Assembly (NCBI RefSeq): GCF_003171515.1
Contig: NC_089390.1
Coordinates: 8,436,274-8,500,273 of the forward strand
Direction: 5' to 3'
Length of the DNA: 64,000 nt
Source of the DNA: Pyrenophora tritici-repentis
Taxonomy: Eukaryota > Ascomycota > Dothideomycetes > Pleosporales > Pleosporaceae
Each line of letters opens with the position of its first letter. The stretch's first letter is position 1. The translations under genes and the position numbers were made by a program. The notes under the pieces are model-generated. The model was not told the DNA's origin, ran no database searches, and saw nothing but the letters and a program-made list of their open reading frames with translations. Positions 23,454 to 35,321 of this stretch are shown one piece after another.

Positions 23454-24307
23454 CTTTCAAGCATTACCAGTGGCTGGCAAGTGACTGGTAGCCCGGAACG
23501 CGATTTTTGAATTGGTCAGGGAACTTCAGACGAGGTAACCTAGATATTTTTGTAAAGCCGTCTGGTTCTCAACATGAAGGAGAAGGAGTAAAGTGGGCAA
23601 GCCTCGACAGCGATTGCAGATGCCCATATTGATCTATGCAAGCCTCGATATCGACGACATAATGCTATGCGGCTAGCCCGATAGCCCCTCTCTATCTGTT
23701 GTCCCAAAGTTGGCATTGCAATTACTCCAGATCAGGGAGGTTGGGCAAAGGTCAATGTGGGCGAATCCAAATGAGGAAACAACGTCGTCGATTCGTAACA
23801 AGAAAAAATGGTTGTTTGGTTAGAGACGAGGTGCATATCTGCATGGGTGTGACTATCCGCGAAAGCAGTGTTTTTATTGCTGATGCTGTCTGCCATGCAA
23901 GTCTTCCACTGTAATCGTTTGGTATTGTTGAGGGTGGTAGCTTACGGGAATGTCTTAGTGAGGTTGGCTGTACCATGGTACGAATTTTGTCTCGCACACA
24001 CCAGGATGTAACCTATCAGCAAGTACATATCCTCATTTGTTGGCGAGGAAAGTAGGTATAAACACTCGACATACAGTTACAGTGGTTAATTTTCTTCTTA
24101 GGTTCTATAATATTTCAGTTGAACAGTTCTGCGACATGAGCAGTAAGAGCCAGCTATATAGGAAACTCAACAGCTCATACCCTCCCTGTCATATGTGAAC
24201 TGCGGTAAAAGCGAATCGTTTGGGTCTCAGACTTGGCAGCCCGATGCTCTGGTCCACATTGAAGAGATTTGTAGCATAGGAGTAAATAAGCGTACGGCAC
24301 GCGAAAT
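23454..24307. other. intergenic, 854 bp
   Basis: No gene is supported. This is the upstream side of the broken GIY-YIG-like gene and the downstream side of the small probable mitochondrial protein gene. Reading frames are short and lack recognisable content. Confidence 0.45.
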
Positions 24308-24667
24308 TTACTGCCTATCACCCCTCTCACCCAGCCCCTCCTTGCCCCCCTTAACCTCTTCCCCACCCCCAATCCCTGTCGTGCGCTTCGGCTGCTCCTG
24401 AAAGTCGGGCTGCTTCGCCGGATGTTCATCCCCACTCTTATGTTCTTCTTGCGATGCGCTAGACTGTGGGTCCGTGTTTTGTGTCGAGTTGCGTACTTTG
24501 GCGTTGGGCGCGGCGGATGAGTTGGGTTCTGGGTCCGGTAGGTGCGATGGAGGTTGGGACGAGGCTGTGAATTTAGAGAGGGGAAGAGTGGTGTGGAAGG
24601 GGCGTATTGTGAGATTTAGAAGTGAGAGATGCGAATGCGTGAGGGTTCGCAGGGTTTGTGGTGGCAT
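24308..24667 (-). CDS. small conserved fungal protein, probable mitochondrial import signal
   Basis: This encodes 119 aa from a true ATG. The first ~35 residues (PPQTLRTLTHSHLSLLNLTIRPFHTTLP) have Arg/His, Ser/Thr and Leu with no acidic residue, which fits a mitochondrial presequence. The rest is hydrophilic and disordered, ending in HPAKQPDFQEQPKRTTGIGGG followed by EEVKGGKEGLGERGDRQ. I recall similar tails (HPAKQPD, RTTGI, EVKGGKEGL) in uncharacterised ascomycete proteins, so the gene is probably real. No function is assigned. Confidence 0.6.
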   Translation of the reverse strand: MPPQTLRTLTHSHLSLLNLTIRPFHTTLPLSKFTASSQPPSHLPDPEPNSSAAPNAKVRNSTQNTDPQSSASQEEHKSGDEHPAKQPDFQEQPKRTTGIGGGEEVKGGKEGLGERGDRQ

Positions 24668-25246
24668 GACTGTTTGCTGGTGGATGTATGCGTGTTGTGG
24701 CTATTCGCGGTTGATGTAGCGTTCTCGTTTGCTGGTGCTGTTTGCGAAGACGTAAAAAATACACGGGCCGGAGCTGAAGCCCCTCGAAGTCTCTTATCAG
24801 GTCCTCCTGAGTACTGCACTTCTGCGATGACGATGCGTTATGCAGCTTTTGCGCGGTCAAGGATGACCGAGTGATGTCATTGTGACAGACGACTGGTGCT
24901 CCTACCCAATATGTATTTGTCAGTGAGACACATGGAAGCATTTCAAATCTCATAATCTTGTCACCTCTCAACTACACCATCGAATATATACGTCAACTCC
25001 CACTATGTAGCCTCCAAACTACCTGTGCAGGTAGTTCTCAAACGAAGTTCTAGAGTGTATACTTCTTGATCAAGTTAGCGTATAAACCACGCCGCATCAC
25101 GCCAACCATCCCCACATATGTAGAGTAGGTATGCACGACACGTGCCTCGCTCCAGCGCATTAAGATGCTAAAATGGTAATGTGAGAAAACAAACAAAGAC
25201 GAACGACACCCCCCTCATATGCGCCGCTTCCTTCTGCAGCTACATC
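24668..25246. other. intergenic, 579 bp between divergent genes
   Basis: No coding content is recognised. This is the common upstream space of the small probable mitochondrial protein gene and the esterase remnant. Confidence 0.45.
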
Positions 25247-25369
25247 ATGCCTGAATTCGTGCTCTTCGGTGATTCGCTCACAGAGTAGAGCTTTAATGCG
25301 GAGTCGCAGGGCTTCGGCTTCTTTCTTAGGCAGCAGTACAAAGACAAGGTGCGCATCGTTAACGAAGGT
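25247..25369 (+). pseudogene. dead first exon of an IAH1-like GDSL esterase
   Basis: The frame from the ATG reads MPEFVLFGDSLTE, then TAG at 25286-25288, then SFNAESQGFGFF up to DKVRIVNEG, where a GT follows. This lines up with the first exon of the complete copy that starts 97 bp later (VVFGASMAEWSF ... ARVANEG|GT). The stop replaces the tryptophan of the family motif GDS-hx-EWSF. No second exon of this copy is present: sequence goes straight into the next copy. It keeps the classical GDS triad, unlike the complete copy. Confidence 0.7.
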
Positions 25370-25465
25370 TGGTACTGCATTTCACTTTAGCGTATCAATT
25401 CTTTGGGTTCGTGTCTGTTTGCATTGGATATCCCACCGCCGAGACAGACTTACCGTGCCGAAGAC

Positions 25466-26412
25466 ATGGCTTCCAATACTGTTCAAGCACCGCTGCCAGA
25501 GATTGTCGTATTCGGTGCCTCCATGGCGGAATGGAGTTTTGATAGAAACACACAGGGCTATGGGTGGTTACTTGAGAACATATATGCGGGGAAGGCGAGG
25601 GTCGCGAACGAAGGTACTGATTGCGGTCCAGTTGTTTAGAGGACGCTGACGCCTTACCACGTTAATATGTATACTGACACTTTTCCACAGGTCAAGCTGG
25701 GTACACATATCCCTGAAAAAAACAGGTTTAGATATCTGGAAGATTTCGTCTATACTCACGAACAGTCCACAGTTACACCACTTCCCGCCTGAAAGACAAT
25801 TTTGACCGCATCATCGACCGCGCCACTTCCCCAGGTGTACCACAAACCCTACTCTTCACGATATTCATCGGCGCAAATGATGCTTGTATGATAGGCGATA
25901 CACCCATGGTTCCCTGGCCCTTCTTCTCAGCCAACATCCGCAACTTCCTCGACACCATACTCACGGAACGAGCCATGGAGGATACGAAGATCGTCTTGAT
26001 TACGCCCCCTCCCATAAATAGCACAGTTGTGGAAAAGAAAGACGATAGTACGGCGGAGAATATAGAGTACATGAACGAGTTCAGAAGAGGGGCTGCAAGG
26101 TTCAGGACGTACATGAACAAGAAGAGATATGCTGAGGGCATCATGCAAATTGCAGAGGAGTATACGGAGACGGGCAGAGTGGTGGGGTTAAACTTTTGGA
26201 AGGATATTGTCGATGCTATGTTGGAGGAGGAGGGGGAAGAGTACAACGAAGATATGCCGCCAGGGTGTGGACTGTTGGGGTCGAAGAACTTTCCAAAAGG
26301 CTGGTTCACGGATGGGCTGCATTTAAATGTCAAGGGGTATGGGGTACTTTCAAAAAGCTTATTTGAGCTGGTCACGAGTAAGTGGCCTGAGTTGGCGCCT
26401 GAAAACCTATAG
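25466..26412 (+). CDS. IAH1-like GDSL/SGNH esterase
   Basis: Exons 25466-25613, 25691-25700 and 25773-26412 give 265 aa. IAH1 enzymes hydrolyse short acetate esters such as isoamyl acetate. SGNH blocks are visible: FGASMAEW (block I, Ser19), NEGQAGYTTSRL (block II Gly), FIGANDAC (block III, GxND) and FTDGLHLN (block V, Asp/His). In block I the usual GDS is GAS, so the aspartate next to the catalytic serine is alanine. The second exon is only 10 nt; without it the frame hits TGA at once, and with it the joined GQAGYTTSRLKDNF reads as expected for the family. Introns are 77 and 72 nt. The dead first exon just upstream shows a partial tandem duplication. Confidence 0.8.
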
Positions 26413-26527
26413 TCGATTTGGTGCTGTCGTCGATACATGAGCGACGAGCACGTATGGTAGTAGAACAGTGGATTGAGATGATTTTGTATCCAACTATTGG
26501 GTATTCGCTATCATGCACGAATCGTAC

Positions 26528-27732
26528 TTATCCTCTATTCAGGGTATTACCTGAGCCCTTGGGGTTTGCCTCCACATATTCGTCCCACGCACGCTGCTTC
26601 ATCGTTTCTTCGTCCGCGGCGACAAGATCGTCCTCGTTGGGTTCGGGCTGAACCTCAGACTGCGGTCCGCCTCCCTCAATCATGCCGCCCCTTCGCTTCT
26701 CCTCCTCCAGATATTCATCGATAGTCATGGTTGGCAGACTATGATCTGGGCGGAACACGTTCTTCTTCAAGGTCTGGCGACTGTCCAGTAGCGTAAAGGG
26801 CCGCATGGGCTTACCGTCGCTGCTGAGGATGGGCCCCGAGTATCTCAATCCAGCATACTGACCATCGAGACGTTCAGAATAGCCGTCCTTGTCTCTGCTA
26901 TCTTGTCGGGCATCTGGGCTTTGTGCTTGCTGTCCTTGGGGTGGTGCAGGTGGTGCTAGCGAAATGATGTGCAGCTCCTGGGCCATTGACTCCAGCGAAG
27001 CAAACGTCTGGTGTACCATGAATGCCAAGTTGGTTAGATGTAGATCTCGTACCACTTGTTCGTCCTGTTCTGCAAGCTTGGGATTCTGTCGTAGATACTG
27101 TGGTCGCGTGCTTTAGCCCCGGTATGTGCTGCAGATGATGCAACGCATAGACGTACCTCTAGTTTTTGTCTCAACTGTTTTTCCTCTCTGAAACGGGCAA
27201 TCTTTGTATCTCGTCTCGCGGCAGCATCTTTTGTGCTGGCCGTTGAGAAGTTGTCCTTGTCTTCGGTATAAACCTCAAAAAGCCTCGCATCTGCTTTGCC
27301 AAGCACTTCGTAGGCATCCAAGAGCTTCAGATATCGCTCATAATGTCCACGAGCACGTAGTAAATTCTGCTTGCGTGCAGATATGTCGTTGTTGAAAATC
27401 CTTTGCCCCAATTCCGCCAAATGATAGTTTATCGCCATGTATCTATTGGAAACGTAAGTAGAGTCCACAACTTTGAAGATATGATCGGAAGAGCGATCAT
27501 TAAACTAACACACATACTGTAGGTCTGACGACGAAATATCTTCCAGAGTCTCATTTGGACTGAAGAGTGAAACCTGCTCTGAGATCTTCAGACATTCTTC
27601 GTAGGTGGCGATGGTTGCGCTAAGGTTTTCCTGGTAAGTGGGACTGTTTGTCTCGTACGAAGAGGACAGCTCTTCGCGCGCCCTCTCAGCTTTCGAGAAA
27701 AGCCTTCGTAGGCTTTGCGGTTCTTCGGACAT
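26528..27732 (-). CDS. tap42: TAP42/alpha-4 family PP2A-associated regulator
   Basis: Exons 27518-27732, 27157-27442 and 26528-27097 give 356 aa. Tap42 binds PP2A-type catalytic subunits and works downstream of TORC1. The N-terminal two-thirds is helical (LRRLFSKAERAREEL, AINYHLAELGQRI, ARGHYERYLKLLDAYEVLG), as in the TPR-like Tap42 domain, with TKIARFREEKQLRQKLE before the second splice. The C-terminal part contains DGKPMRPFTLLDSRQTLKKNVFRPDHSLPTMTIDEYLEEE in pieces, the family's hallmark, and ends in an acidic, disordered tail. Intron phases are 2 and 0. The gene is divergent from the Dicer gene (485 bp). Confidence 0.92.
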
Positions 27733-28217
27733 TGTGTAGAGGATGAGACTAAGGCGTGGGCCGGTGTTGAGAGGACCGCTATGCTATTGCACGTGAGAAC
27801 GTGAGCCGGTGCTGATGAGTCATCAACGCTCTTGCTCCACAATCGCGTACCCCGCCATCATCGCCCGTGTATCGCCTGCCCCGAGGCGGTAACCTCACGG
27901 GCAGCAAACACTCGATGGTGCGATTGTGCCCGATAGTAGCAAACGGATGCCGCTGCTTATTGGTCACGAGACTGGGAAATAGGCATCTTTTTGAATTTGC
28001 GGTGACAGGTAGCTGCCCCGTTTGCGCCTGTGTGTCGTGCGACAGGTCGCGCAAACAACAGCAGCCTCTCCTCTTCGGTCATCAGCCCGAGCGGATCTTC
28101 TAATTCTCGAATCCAAACTCTTGACTAAATCCACTCACTCTATCTGTCTTGCCTCTTACACCTGTGACAAGCCTCATTATTTGCGCCTTGTGGGGACTAA
28201 CCACAACTGCAACAATT
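27733..28217. promoter_or_regulatory. shared upstream region of tap42 and dcl1
   Basis: These 485 bp lie between divergent starts. A C/T-rich segment occurs just upstream of the Dicer start. No specific binding motif is assigned. Confidence 0.5.
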
Positions 28218-31200
28218 ATGGCGTGGATCCAGAGCGACGAAGAGCAAGAGGATTTTCTCTCGTGCGATGGAGAGTCTGATCCCGAATCTTCCAATGACGA
28301 GTCGCTCAAAGTAAAAGATAGAGTACACCAAGTCGAAGACGACGATTCCGATGTCGATGCTGACATTGCGCGTGCGCATGGCCCAAGGACTACGACTGAG
28401 AGACGCCGAGCGCAGAACGACATCATGAAAGCCTTTGCTGCTAACATCAGTGCAAGTCTAACACAAAAGGAAGTCGATGACGCTGCCGCAAAGAGTGCCA
28501 ATGAAGAGCAGCTGTCGATCCGCGATATCCTTGCAAAACAAGATACGACAGTCCGCATCACGAACCCTCGCGACTACCAGACGGAGCTATTCCAGAGGGC
28601 AAAGGTCGAGAATGTAATTGCGGTGTTAGACACTGGTTCCGGGAAGACTCATATTGCAACCCTCCTGCTGCGACACGTCCTGGACGCAGAGCTCGAACAT
28701 CGGGCCAAGGGCGACGCCCCCAAAATGGCCTTTTTTCTTGTAAGTGTCCAATCCCATTTGATGAATGCCTCGATTCAGTTCTAATGTTTTCAGGTCGACT
28801 CAGTAAATCTCGTGTTTCAACAATCCAACGTTTTGAGATGCGGTCTCGACCAGAACGTGGAAGGCATATGTGGTTCCATGGGCGCTTCGTTGTGGTCTAG
28901 GAAGACCTGGCAGACCTACTTCGATACCAACATGGTGGTCGTGTGTACAGCTGAGGTCCTTGTGCAGTGCATGATGCACTCTTTCATCACCATGAGTCAG
29001 ATCAATTTGCTGATCTTTGACGAAGCTCACCATGCGAAGAGCAATCATCCTTATGCCCGCCTAATGAAGGATTATTACACACATGAGCTGGACCTCTCCA
29101 AACGACCCCGTATCTTTGGTATGACGGCATCGCCTGTAGATACCAAAGGACTGTCTGCGGATCACATCAAGCAAGCTGCTAGCGATCTTGAGAAGCTCCT
29201 ATATGCCAAGATTGCCACTACCACAGAGAGCACGCTTGCTTCCAACAGCATCAGTCGGCCAGATGAGGAGGTTGCGGTATACACACGTCTACAGGACGAA
29301 TTCGAGACGCCACTCCATCAGAAAATCAAGGCCAAGTTCGGGGACCTGCCATCGTTCAAGAAGTTCTTCGTCGCATCCAAACACCATGGTGTCGAGCTCG
29401 GACGTTGGGCATCCGACATGTACTGGTCGTTTGCTTTTGCGGACGAGCAGAGTCGGAAATTCCAGGAGCGGGAGCGCCTGAAGCATAATCGCGCTAATGT
29501 GGACGATGATGTGCAGAAATGGGACGCAAAATTGAAGCGTCTGCAAGAAGCTGCTGAGTTTGTTCAACAATTCGACTTTGGAAAATGCACGCTGAGCGAT
29601 AAAGACGTGAGTTCCAAGGTTTTGAAACTTCATTACTGGCTCCACCGATACTATGAGCGCAGCGACGAGGCCCGATGCATCGTTTTCGTTGAGCAGCGAC
29701 AAACCGCCCGATTGCTTCAACTAATCTTCGCCAGTCTTGGTGGGTCAAACCTTCGATGCAGCGTACTAGTCGGTGTCAACAATCGCATCAGCGAGCAGAA
29801 CATCTCCTTGCGGAACCAGATTCTTACTGTCGCAAAATTCCGGCGCGGTGAATTGAACTGTCTCTTCGCAACCTCTGTTGCGGAAGAAGGCCTTGATATT
29901 CCACAGTGCAACCTGGTCGTCCGATTCGACCTCTACCGCACCATGATTGCATATGTGCAGTCTCGGGGTCGGGCAAGGCATCGTAATTCGAAGTATTTAC
30001 ACATGCTTGAAGACGGTAACCACGACCACCGCGAGAGAATCATGGATGTTAAGCAGGACGAACAAGTGATGAGAAACTTCTGCAGGGATCTTCCACAGGA
30101 CCGTCAGATCAACGAGTTTGACAAGGACGGCACGGATCTGCTGACGTTTGAAGACAAATTATTCCCGACCTTTGTCACCAAGCCTGGTGCAAAGCTCTCG
30201 TATCGCTCCAGCTTGTCTATCCTCAACCACTTTGTGGCAACATTACCAGGGCCCGACAGACAGACCATGCTGCAGCCCACCTATGTCATCAGTTCTGAAG
30301 TTCAACGAAATGTTCTCGACCCACAACGTAGAGGTTTTGTGTGTGAAGTGATCCTACCAGAATACTCGCCGGTGACTTCTATCATCGGGGATGTCCAGGG
30401 GAAGAAAACCATCGCTAAATGTTCGGCGGCCTTTAAGACCTGTCTTCAATTATACAAGAAGGGGTACCTGGACGATAATCTACTCCCAACAACCTTCAGG
30501 AGCTTACCGGCTGGAAGGAATGCGCTGCTAGCGCTCAGCGAGAAGAAGAAGGGCATGTATTCCATGCTAATCAAGCCGAATTTCTGGAAGCTAGGACGCG
30601 GTACAGTCCCTACACACCTGTATCTCACCGTTGTCGACCTCGATTCTGGCCTTGACCGACCTCATCAGCCTTTAGGTCTGCTCACTCGACATCCGTTTCC
30701 GCAATTACCAAACTTCCCCATATATCTGACCGATGGAAGACCGTCCAACATTGTCTCCCAACCATCTGATACTCCGTTGCCTTTGTCAGAAACGATGCTA
30801 GACGTACTTACAGAGTTTACCTTGCGCATATACCAGGATATCTACAACAAGGAGTATGAGAAGGATGTCCAGAAGATGTCCTATTGGGTGGTTCCAGTAG
30901 TTTCTAGCCAGATGGCTTCTCTGCCTTTTGTCACAACCATCAATCAAATCCTGGATATGGATCAGATAAGTCGAGTCTACTCTAAACCCACTTGGAAATG
31001 GACAATAGACACCAAGCCTGAGGATTTGATAGATCAGTACTTTGTGGATCCTATGAATGGGGGACGGCGTTACTATGTAAACCGTCTCGCCCCTCATCTC
31101 AAGCCCCAAGATCCTGTTCCCAAGGGTATACCTCGCCAGAACCACAAGTTCATGGACAGCATTCTTGACTACAGCGATAGCAAATGGCTGAAGACTAGAG

Positions 31201-33181
31201 ACATCTCCAAATGGAACCCATCACAGCCTGTTCTTGAGGTTGAGAAGATTCCTTTCCGCCGAAACCATCTTGCGCGTGTCGAGGACAAAGAGAAGGGCGA
31301 GCTTGATGATCTCAAGACATACGTCTGTCCCGAGCCGCTGCTGATCTCTAATGTAAGTTTTCAATTCCACTTTATATTGTGCGATGATTTGCTGATTTGG
31401 TAGCTTGCGACACCCTTTGTAGTCATGTGTTACGTTTTGCCGGCCATCATTCACCGCTTCGAGAGCTATCTCATTGCTTTGGACGCTTGCGGGGTTCTTG
31501 ACCTGAAGGTCAGTCCAGCACTTGCCCTAGAAGCATTGACGAAGGATTCCGAGAACTCAGAGGAACATGGCGAAGAAAAGATCAATTTCAAGAGCGGGAT
31601 GGGCCCAAACTATGAACGGTATGTGCAGGGCTTGTATTTCCAGACTTGGGCTAACATCGACCAGTCTTGAGTTCTTAGGAGATTGCTTTCTCAAAATGGC
31701 TACTTCTCTATCGGTGTTCGTTCAGCAACCAGACGAGAATGAGTTCGAGTTTCACGTTCGCCGCATGGAAATGCTCTGCAATAAGAATCTCCTGGAGACA
31801 GCAATCGGCAAGAAGAAGGTGACATCTGTGGATGGCACGGAGCGCGACATAAAGCTTTACAACTACATTCGCACTGACTCATTTTCTCGGTATGTGCAAT
31901 AACAGTACCTTGAACAAACGACTAACTTTGTGTAGTCGAACATGGTATCCAGATGGAATGAAACTTCTCAGGGGCAAAGGTGTAAACAAATCCGAAGACG
32001 ACTGGCTCAAACTCACACACAACCTGGGTGACAAGAGTATCGCCGATGTATGCGAGGCTTTCATCGGCGCTGCTTTCCAGGAACACTACAAGGGTGGCCG
32101 GTGGAACGCTGCCGACTGGGACGAGACGGTCAAAGCAGTCAAGCTCTTCGCCAACAGCCCCGATCATGAGATGTCAAAGTGGACCGACTACTACGCCGCG
32201 TACCAGATGCCAAAGTATCAAATCGCAGATGCCACTGCAGCTATGTTGGACATGGCTTGCAAGATTGAGGCGAAACACCCTTATCATTTCAAGTACCCTC
32301 GTCTGCTTCGGTCGGCATTCGCACACCCTTCTTATCCGTACATATACGAGAACATACCAAACTATCAGCGGTATGTACACTCTCTGTTGAATGAGACAAG
32401 ATCTAACATTGTATGTAGTTTGGAGTTCCTCGGCGATTCCCTCCTCGACATGGCATTCATCACACATCTTTACTACAAGTATCCGGACAAAGACCCTCAG
32501 TGGCTCACCGAGCACAAGACACCTATGGTCTCAAACAAGTTTCTCGGTGCAGTATGCGTAAAATTAGGTTGGCATGTTTATATCAAGCAGAACACCGCCA
32601 TCTTAACATCCCAAATCCGCGATTACGTGTTGGAAGCACAGGAAGCCGAGAGGGAAGCCAGCAGTGCAGTTGACTATTGGGTCACCATCAGCGAGCCGCC
32701 AAAGTGTCTGGCTGATGTCATCGAAGCATACACTGCGGCCATCTTCGTCGATGCAGAATTCGACTTTAGCGTTGTCCAAGACTTCTTCAATATGCACCTC
32801 AAGCCATTTTTCGAAGACATGACACTGGAAGCCTATGAAAACTTTGCCTCTAACCACCCCACCACCCGTCTCAGCCGCATCCTCTCCATCAACTTTGGCT
32901 GCAACGACTGGCGCATGGGTGCATTGGAAATGGAGACGCTCATTCCCGGTAAAGGCAAGGCCATTGCGGCTATGATAATGATTCATGGGAAGGTACATTT
33001 TTACTCCCTCGGCCAAAGCGGACGGTACGCGCGTGTTAGGGTGAGTCATGCGGCGTTGGAAAAGCTGGATGGTCTACCGCCGTTTGAGTTTCGGAAGAAG
33101 TACGGATGTTATTGTGCTGAGCATGGGGATGAGATGGCGAAGGGAGACCAGATGAGGGAGGCTATGGGGACGAGCATTTAG
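28218..33181 (+). CDS. dcl1: Dicer-like protein 1
   Basis: Six exons (28218-28739, 28794-31352, 31404-31618, 31665-31889, 31936-32370, 32419-33181) give 1572 aa. Dicer cuts double-stranded RNA into small RNAs. The helicase part has DTGSGKT (138-144), DEAHH (from 250), MTASPVD and QSRGRARH. A dimerisation domain follows ([12 protein letters not shown] ... [15 protein letters not shown]). Two RNase III signatures are present: [12 protein letters not shown] near 1100 and [13 protein letters not shown] near 1320, with later acidic stretches including [13 protein letters not shown]. The last ~80 residues are a degenerate RNA-binding-like tail with Cys/His. Both RNase III signatures are interrupted by an intron just before Leu-Glu; the second is 48 nt and in frame. 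The N-terminus and tail fit fungal DCL1 better than DCL2, from memory. Confidence 0.92.
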
Positions 33182-33615
33182 GTTGACGGGATGGCTCTGC
33201 ATCAGCGTCAAAACTGCTTGAGTGATTTTTGATCATTACCTCGTAGGTGCGAGATAACGACCGCGTGAATGGATGAAATCTCTCTGTGAATCTGTTACAA
33301 GGCGTGCATGTCGTGATTGCACAGGCTGCATTCTCATGGTCCTTTGTTCCCGGGCATTGCACTACAAATCTGAGCATTAGCGGCGACTTGATATTCATAG
33401 TAAAGAAGGCAGAGATGAAGGAATGCATAGATTTGATGTGAGCCGAATGGAACTGGAGTAAGATGAAAGTAAGGGCTAAGTAGGGAGATTGACAATAACA
33501 TTGCGCGTTGCGTATAGGTTAACAGAGACAATTCGAGATAATTATAAATTCGGTAGAGGAATCATACCTAAACTGCCTGAACTTAGACTATCTTTATTTA
33601 CATGGCGCCAACACC
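33182..33615. other. intergenic, 434 bp between convergent genes
   Basis: This holds the 3' ends of dcl1 and the SNG1-family gene. It is rather A/T-rich near 33540-33600. No gene is seen. Confidence 0.5.
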
Positions 33616-35321
33616 TTAATCCAAAGGCCAATACTCATGAATCCCCTTCTGCGTCTTCCACCTCATAAACCAGCAGCAGAAAGGAAAGAATGCGGTATTC
33701 ACAGCGCCCCAAGCAATCAAGATACCAAAGTCGAGCCCAAGTCTAGAGTGTAAATCGAAAAGGATAGATCGACTGCCTTCGACGACTGTTGTGAGAAAGA
33801 AAACGCGTTAGTTTCAGTTTAGGTTCACCCAATCCACCGACCAGCACAGGTTGAAATGCTAGAGAGGGAGACTTACTAGAATGCAACGGCCAAGCATAGC
33901 CCCACCTGTAAAATCCCGGTGCAATTTCAATATCATAGAAGCTCGTGCTAACATTCGTAATAACCCAAAAGATGAGAAACAGGCCCATCCACGGCATCCC
34001 CACCACCATGGCCACATTCTCACACGCGAGACCCAATGCAATCATGCCGAAAAAGTTGAGCATCCAGTACACGAGGAAGGTGCCACTGCCATACGAAACT
34101 GGGTTGCCAGCGCTCTGGAGTGTAGGTAGTGTTTCGTTGGTAATGGGGTTTGTGTGGGAGAAGTTTATTTGGAAGGCGAGGGAAACGAAGGAGTAGGCCA
34201 GCGAAAGCATGAAGTAAGCCGAGAGAGTAGCGCACCAGCGCCATATGATCAATTGGCGGAATTTGAGAGGCGGATGGTTGCCCGGGGTGACGTACTGCAT
34301 GTGAATAGGCATGTAGAAGGAGAAGGAGAAGAAGGAGATTATTATAAGGTCTGTCAGATCATCCTGGTTAGCGTTTTGTGCGCAAGATTAGAGAAAAAAA
34401 GAAGGGAGGAGACAACGTACAGATGAGTCCAATGGATACTGCAGGTATAGCAGTGTATGGATAAAAGGGTCGGAGATTATACTCTGAGAAACCAATGCTG
34501 GGGTTAAGTGCCTGCGGTACATTCTGCATGCTAGAAAGAATATCAGAGTTGGTACTTGCGTTCCGCAGCACCATCTGCGCCCACTGTTTCCCAACCTGGC
34601 TCTGCGCCTGCGTCATAAACTGGCTGATGATCGGGAGCATGAAGTCAAACCAATTTGTGTCGTCGCGCGAATCCTGATACACAAGTTGACATGCGCCCAA
34701 AGGGTCGTAGCTCGCATTTCCAGTCGCAATAGCAGAGTACAGGAGCGCGCTGGCATTGGGGTTGATGATGATAGCCGCCCAGGCGTCGAAGTTGTAGATT
34801 GCTTGATGGACAGCCAAGGGGTCGTTGTTGAAGTCTGAGGCAGGACGAATGCCCCAGCCAAGGGTTGGCTGGCCGCTACTGATTTGTTGCTCGACCAGTT
34901 GGGTGATGGTTGGGCCGACAAAGGGTGCGGTGCCCGTGTTGTCGTAGGGCGCGACGCCGTCCATGTCTACAACATAAACCAGAAGGTGGGTAAGCCTGTC
35001 TTCTACTCTGAAGAAGACAGCCCAGTATAAAGAGAGGATAGCGAGGATGAATGCCATGAGGAAGGATGTAGTGATTGTCCATTTTACAAAGGCGCGGTTA
35101 CGGACCTGTCGTAGATCCGGGTGCCAAAAGCCGACTGGTTCCATCTCAGATCCATCTTTCGACTTTTCATCTTTTTTCCCGTTTTCAGCTTCATTAGGCG
35201 CAGTTTTCCCGCGATTAGTCTCTGGGTATCCATTTGTGCCTTCTTCGGCATTGATCTGAGCTGGGGGTCGGAAGGCGCGTGGCAGGCGGATTCGGTTAAC
35301 CAGCTGTGACATTTGCGACAT
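33616..35321 (-). CDS. SNG1-family membrane protein (DUF3533, nitrosoguanidine-resistance type)
   Basis: Exons 34421-35321, 33877-34350 and 33616-33785 give 514 aa. The layout is a charged N-terminal tail, one membrane segment (WTITTSFLMAFILAILSLYWAVFF), a large lumenal/outer loop with several N-glycosylation sites, then a cluster of about five membrane segments and a short tail ending HEYWPLD. This architecture and motifs such as DMDG, GWGI and YNFDAWAAIIINPNAS match the SNG1/DUF3533 family, related to ABC-2-type membrane proteins. Yeast Sng1 affects resistance to nitrosoguanidine and membrane lipid asymmetry. Introns are 70 and 91 nt; without the last splice the final membrane segment would be lost. 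Confidence 0.85.
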
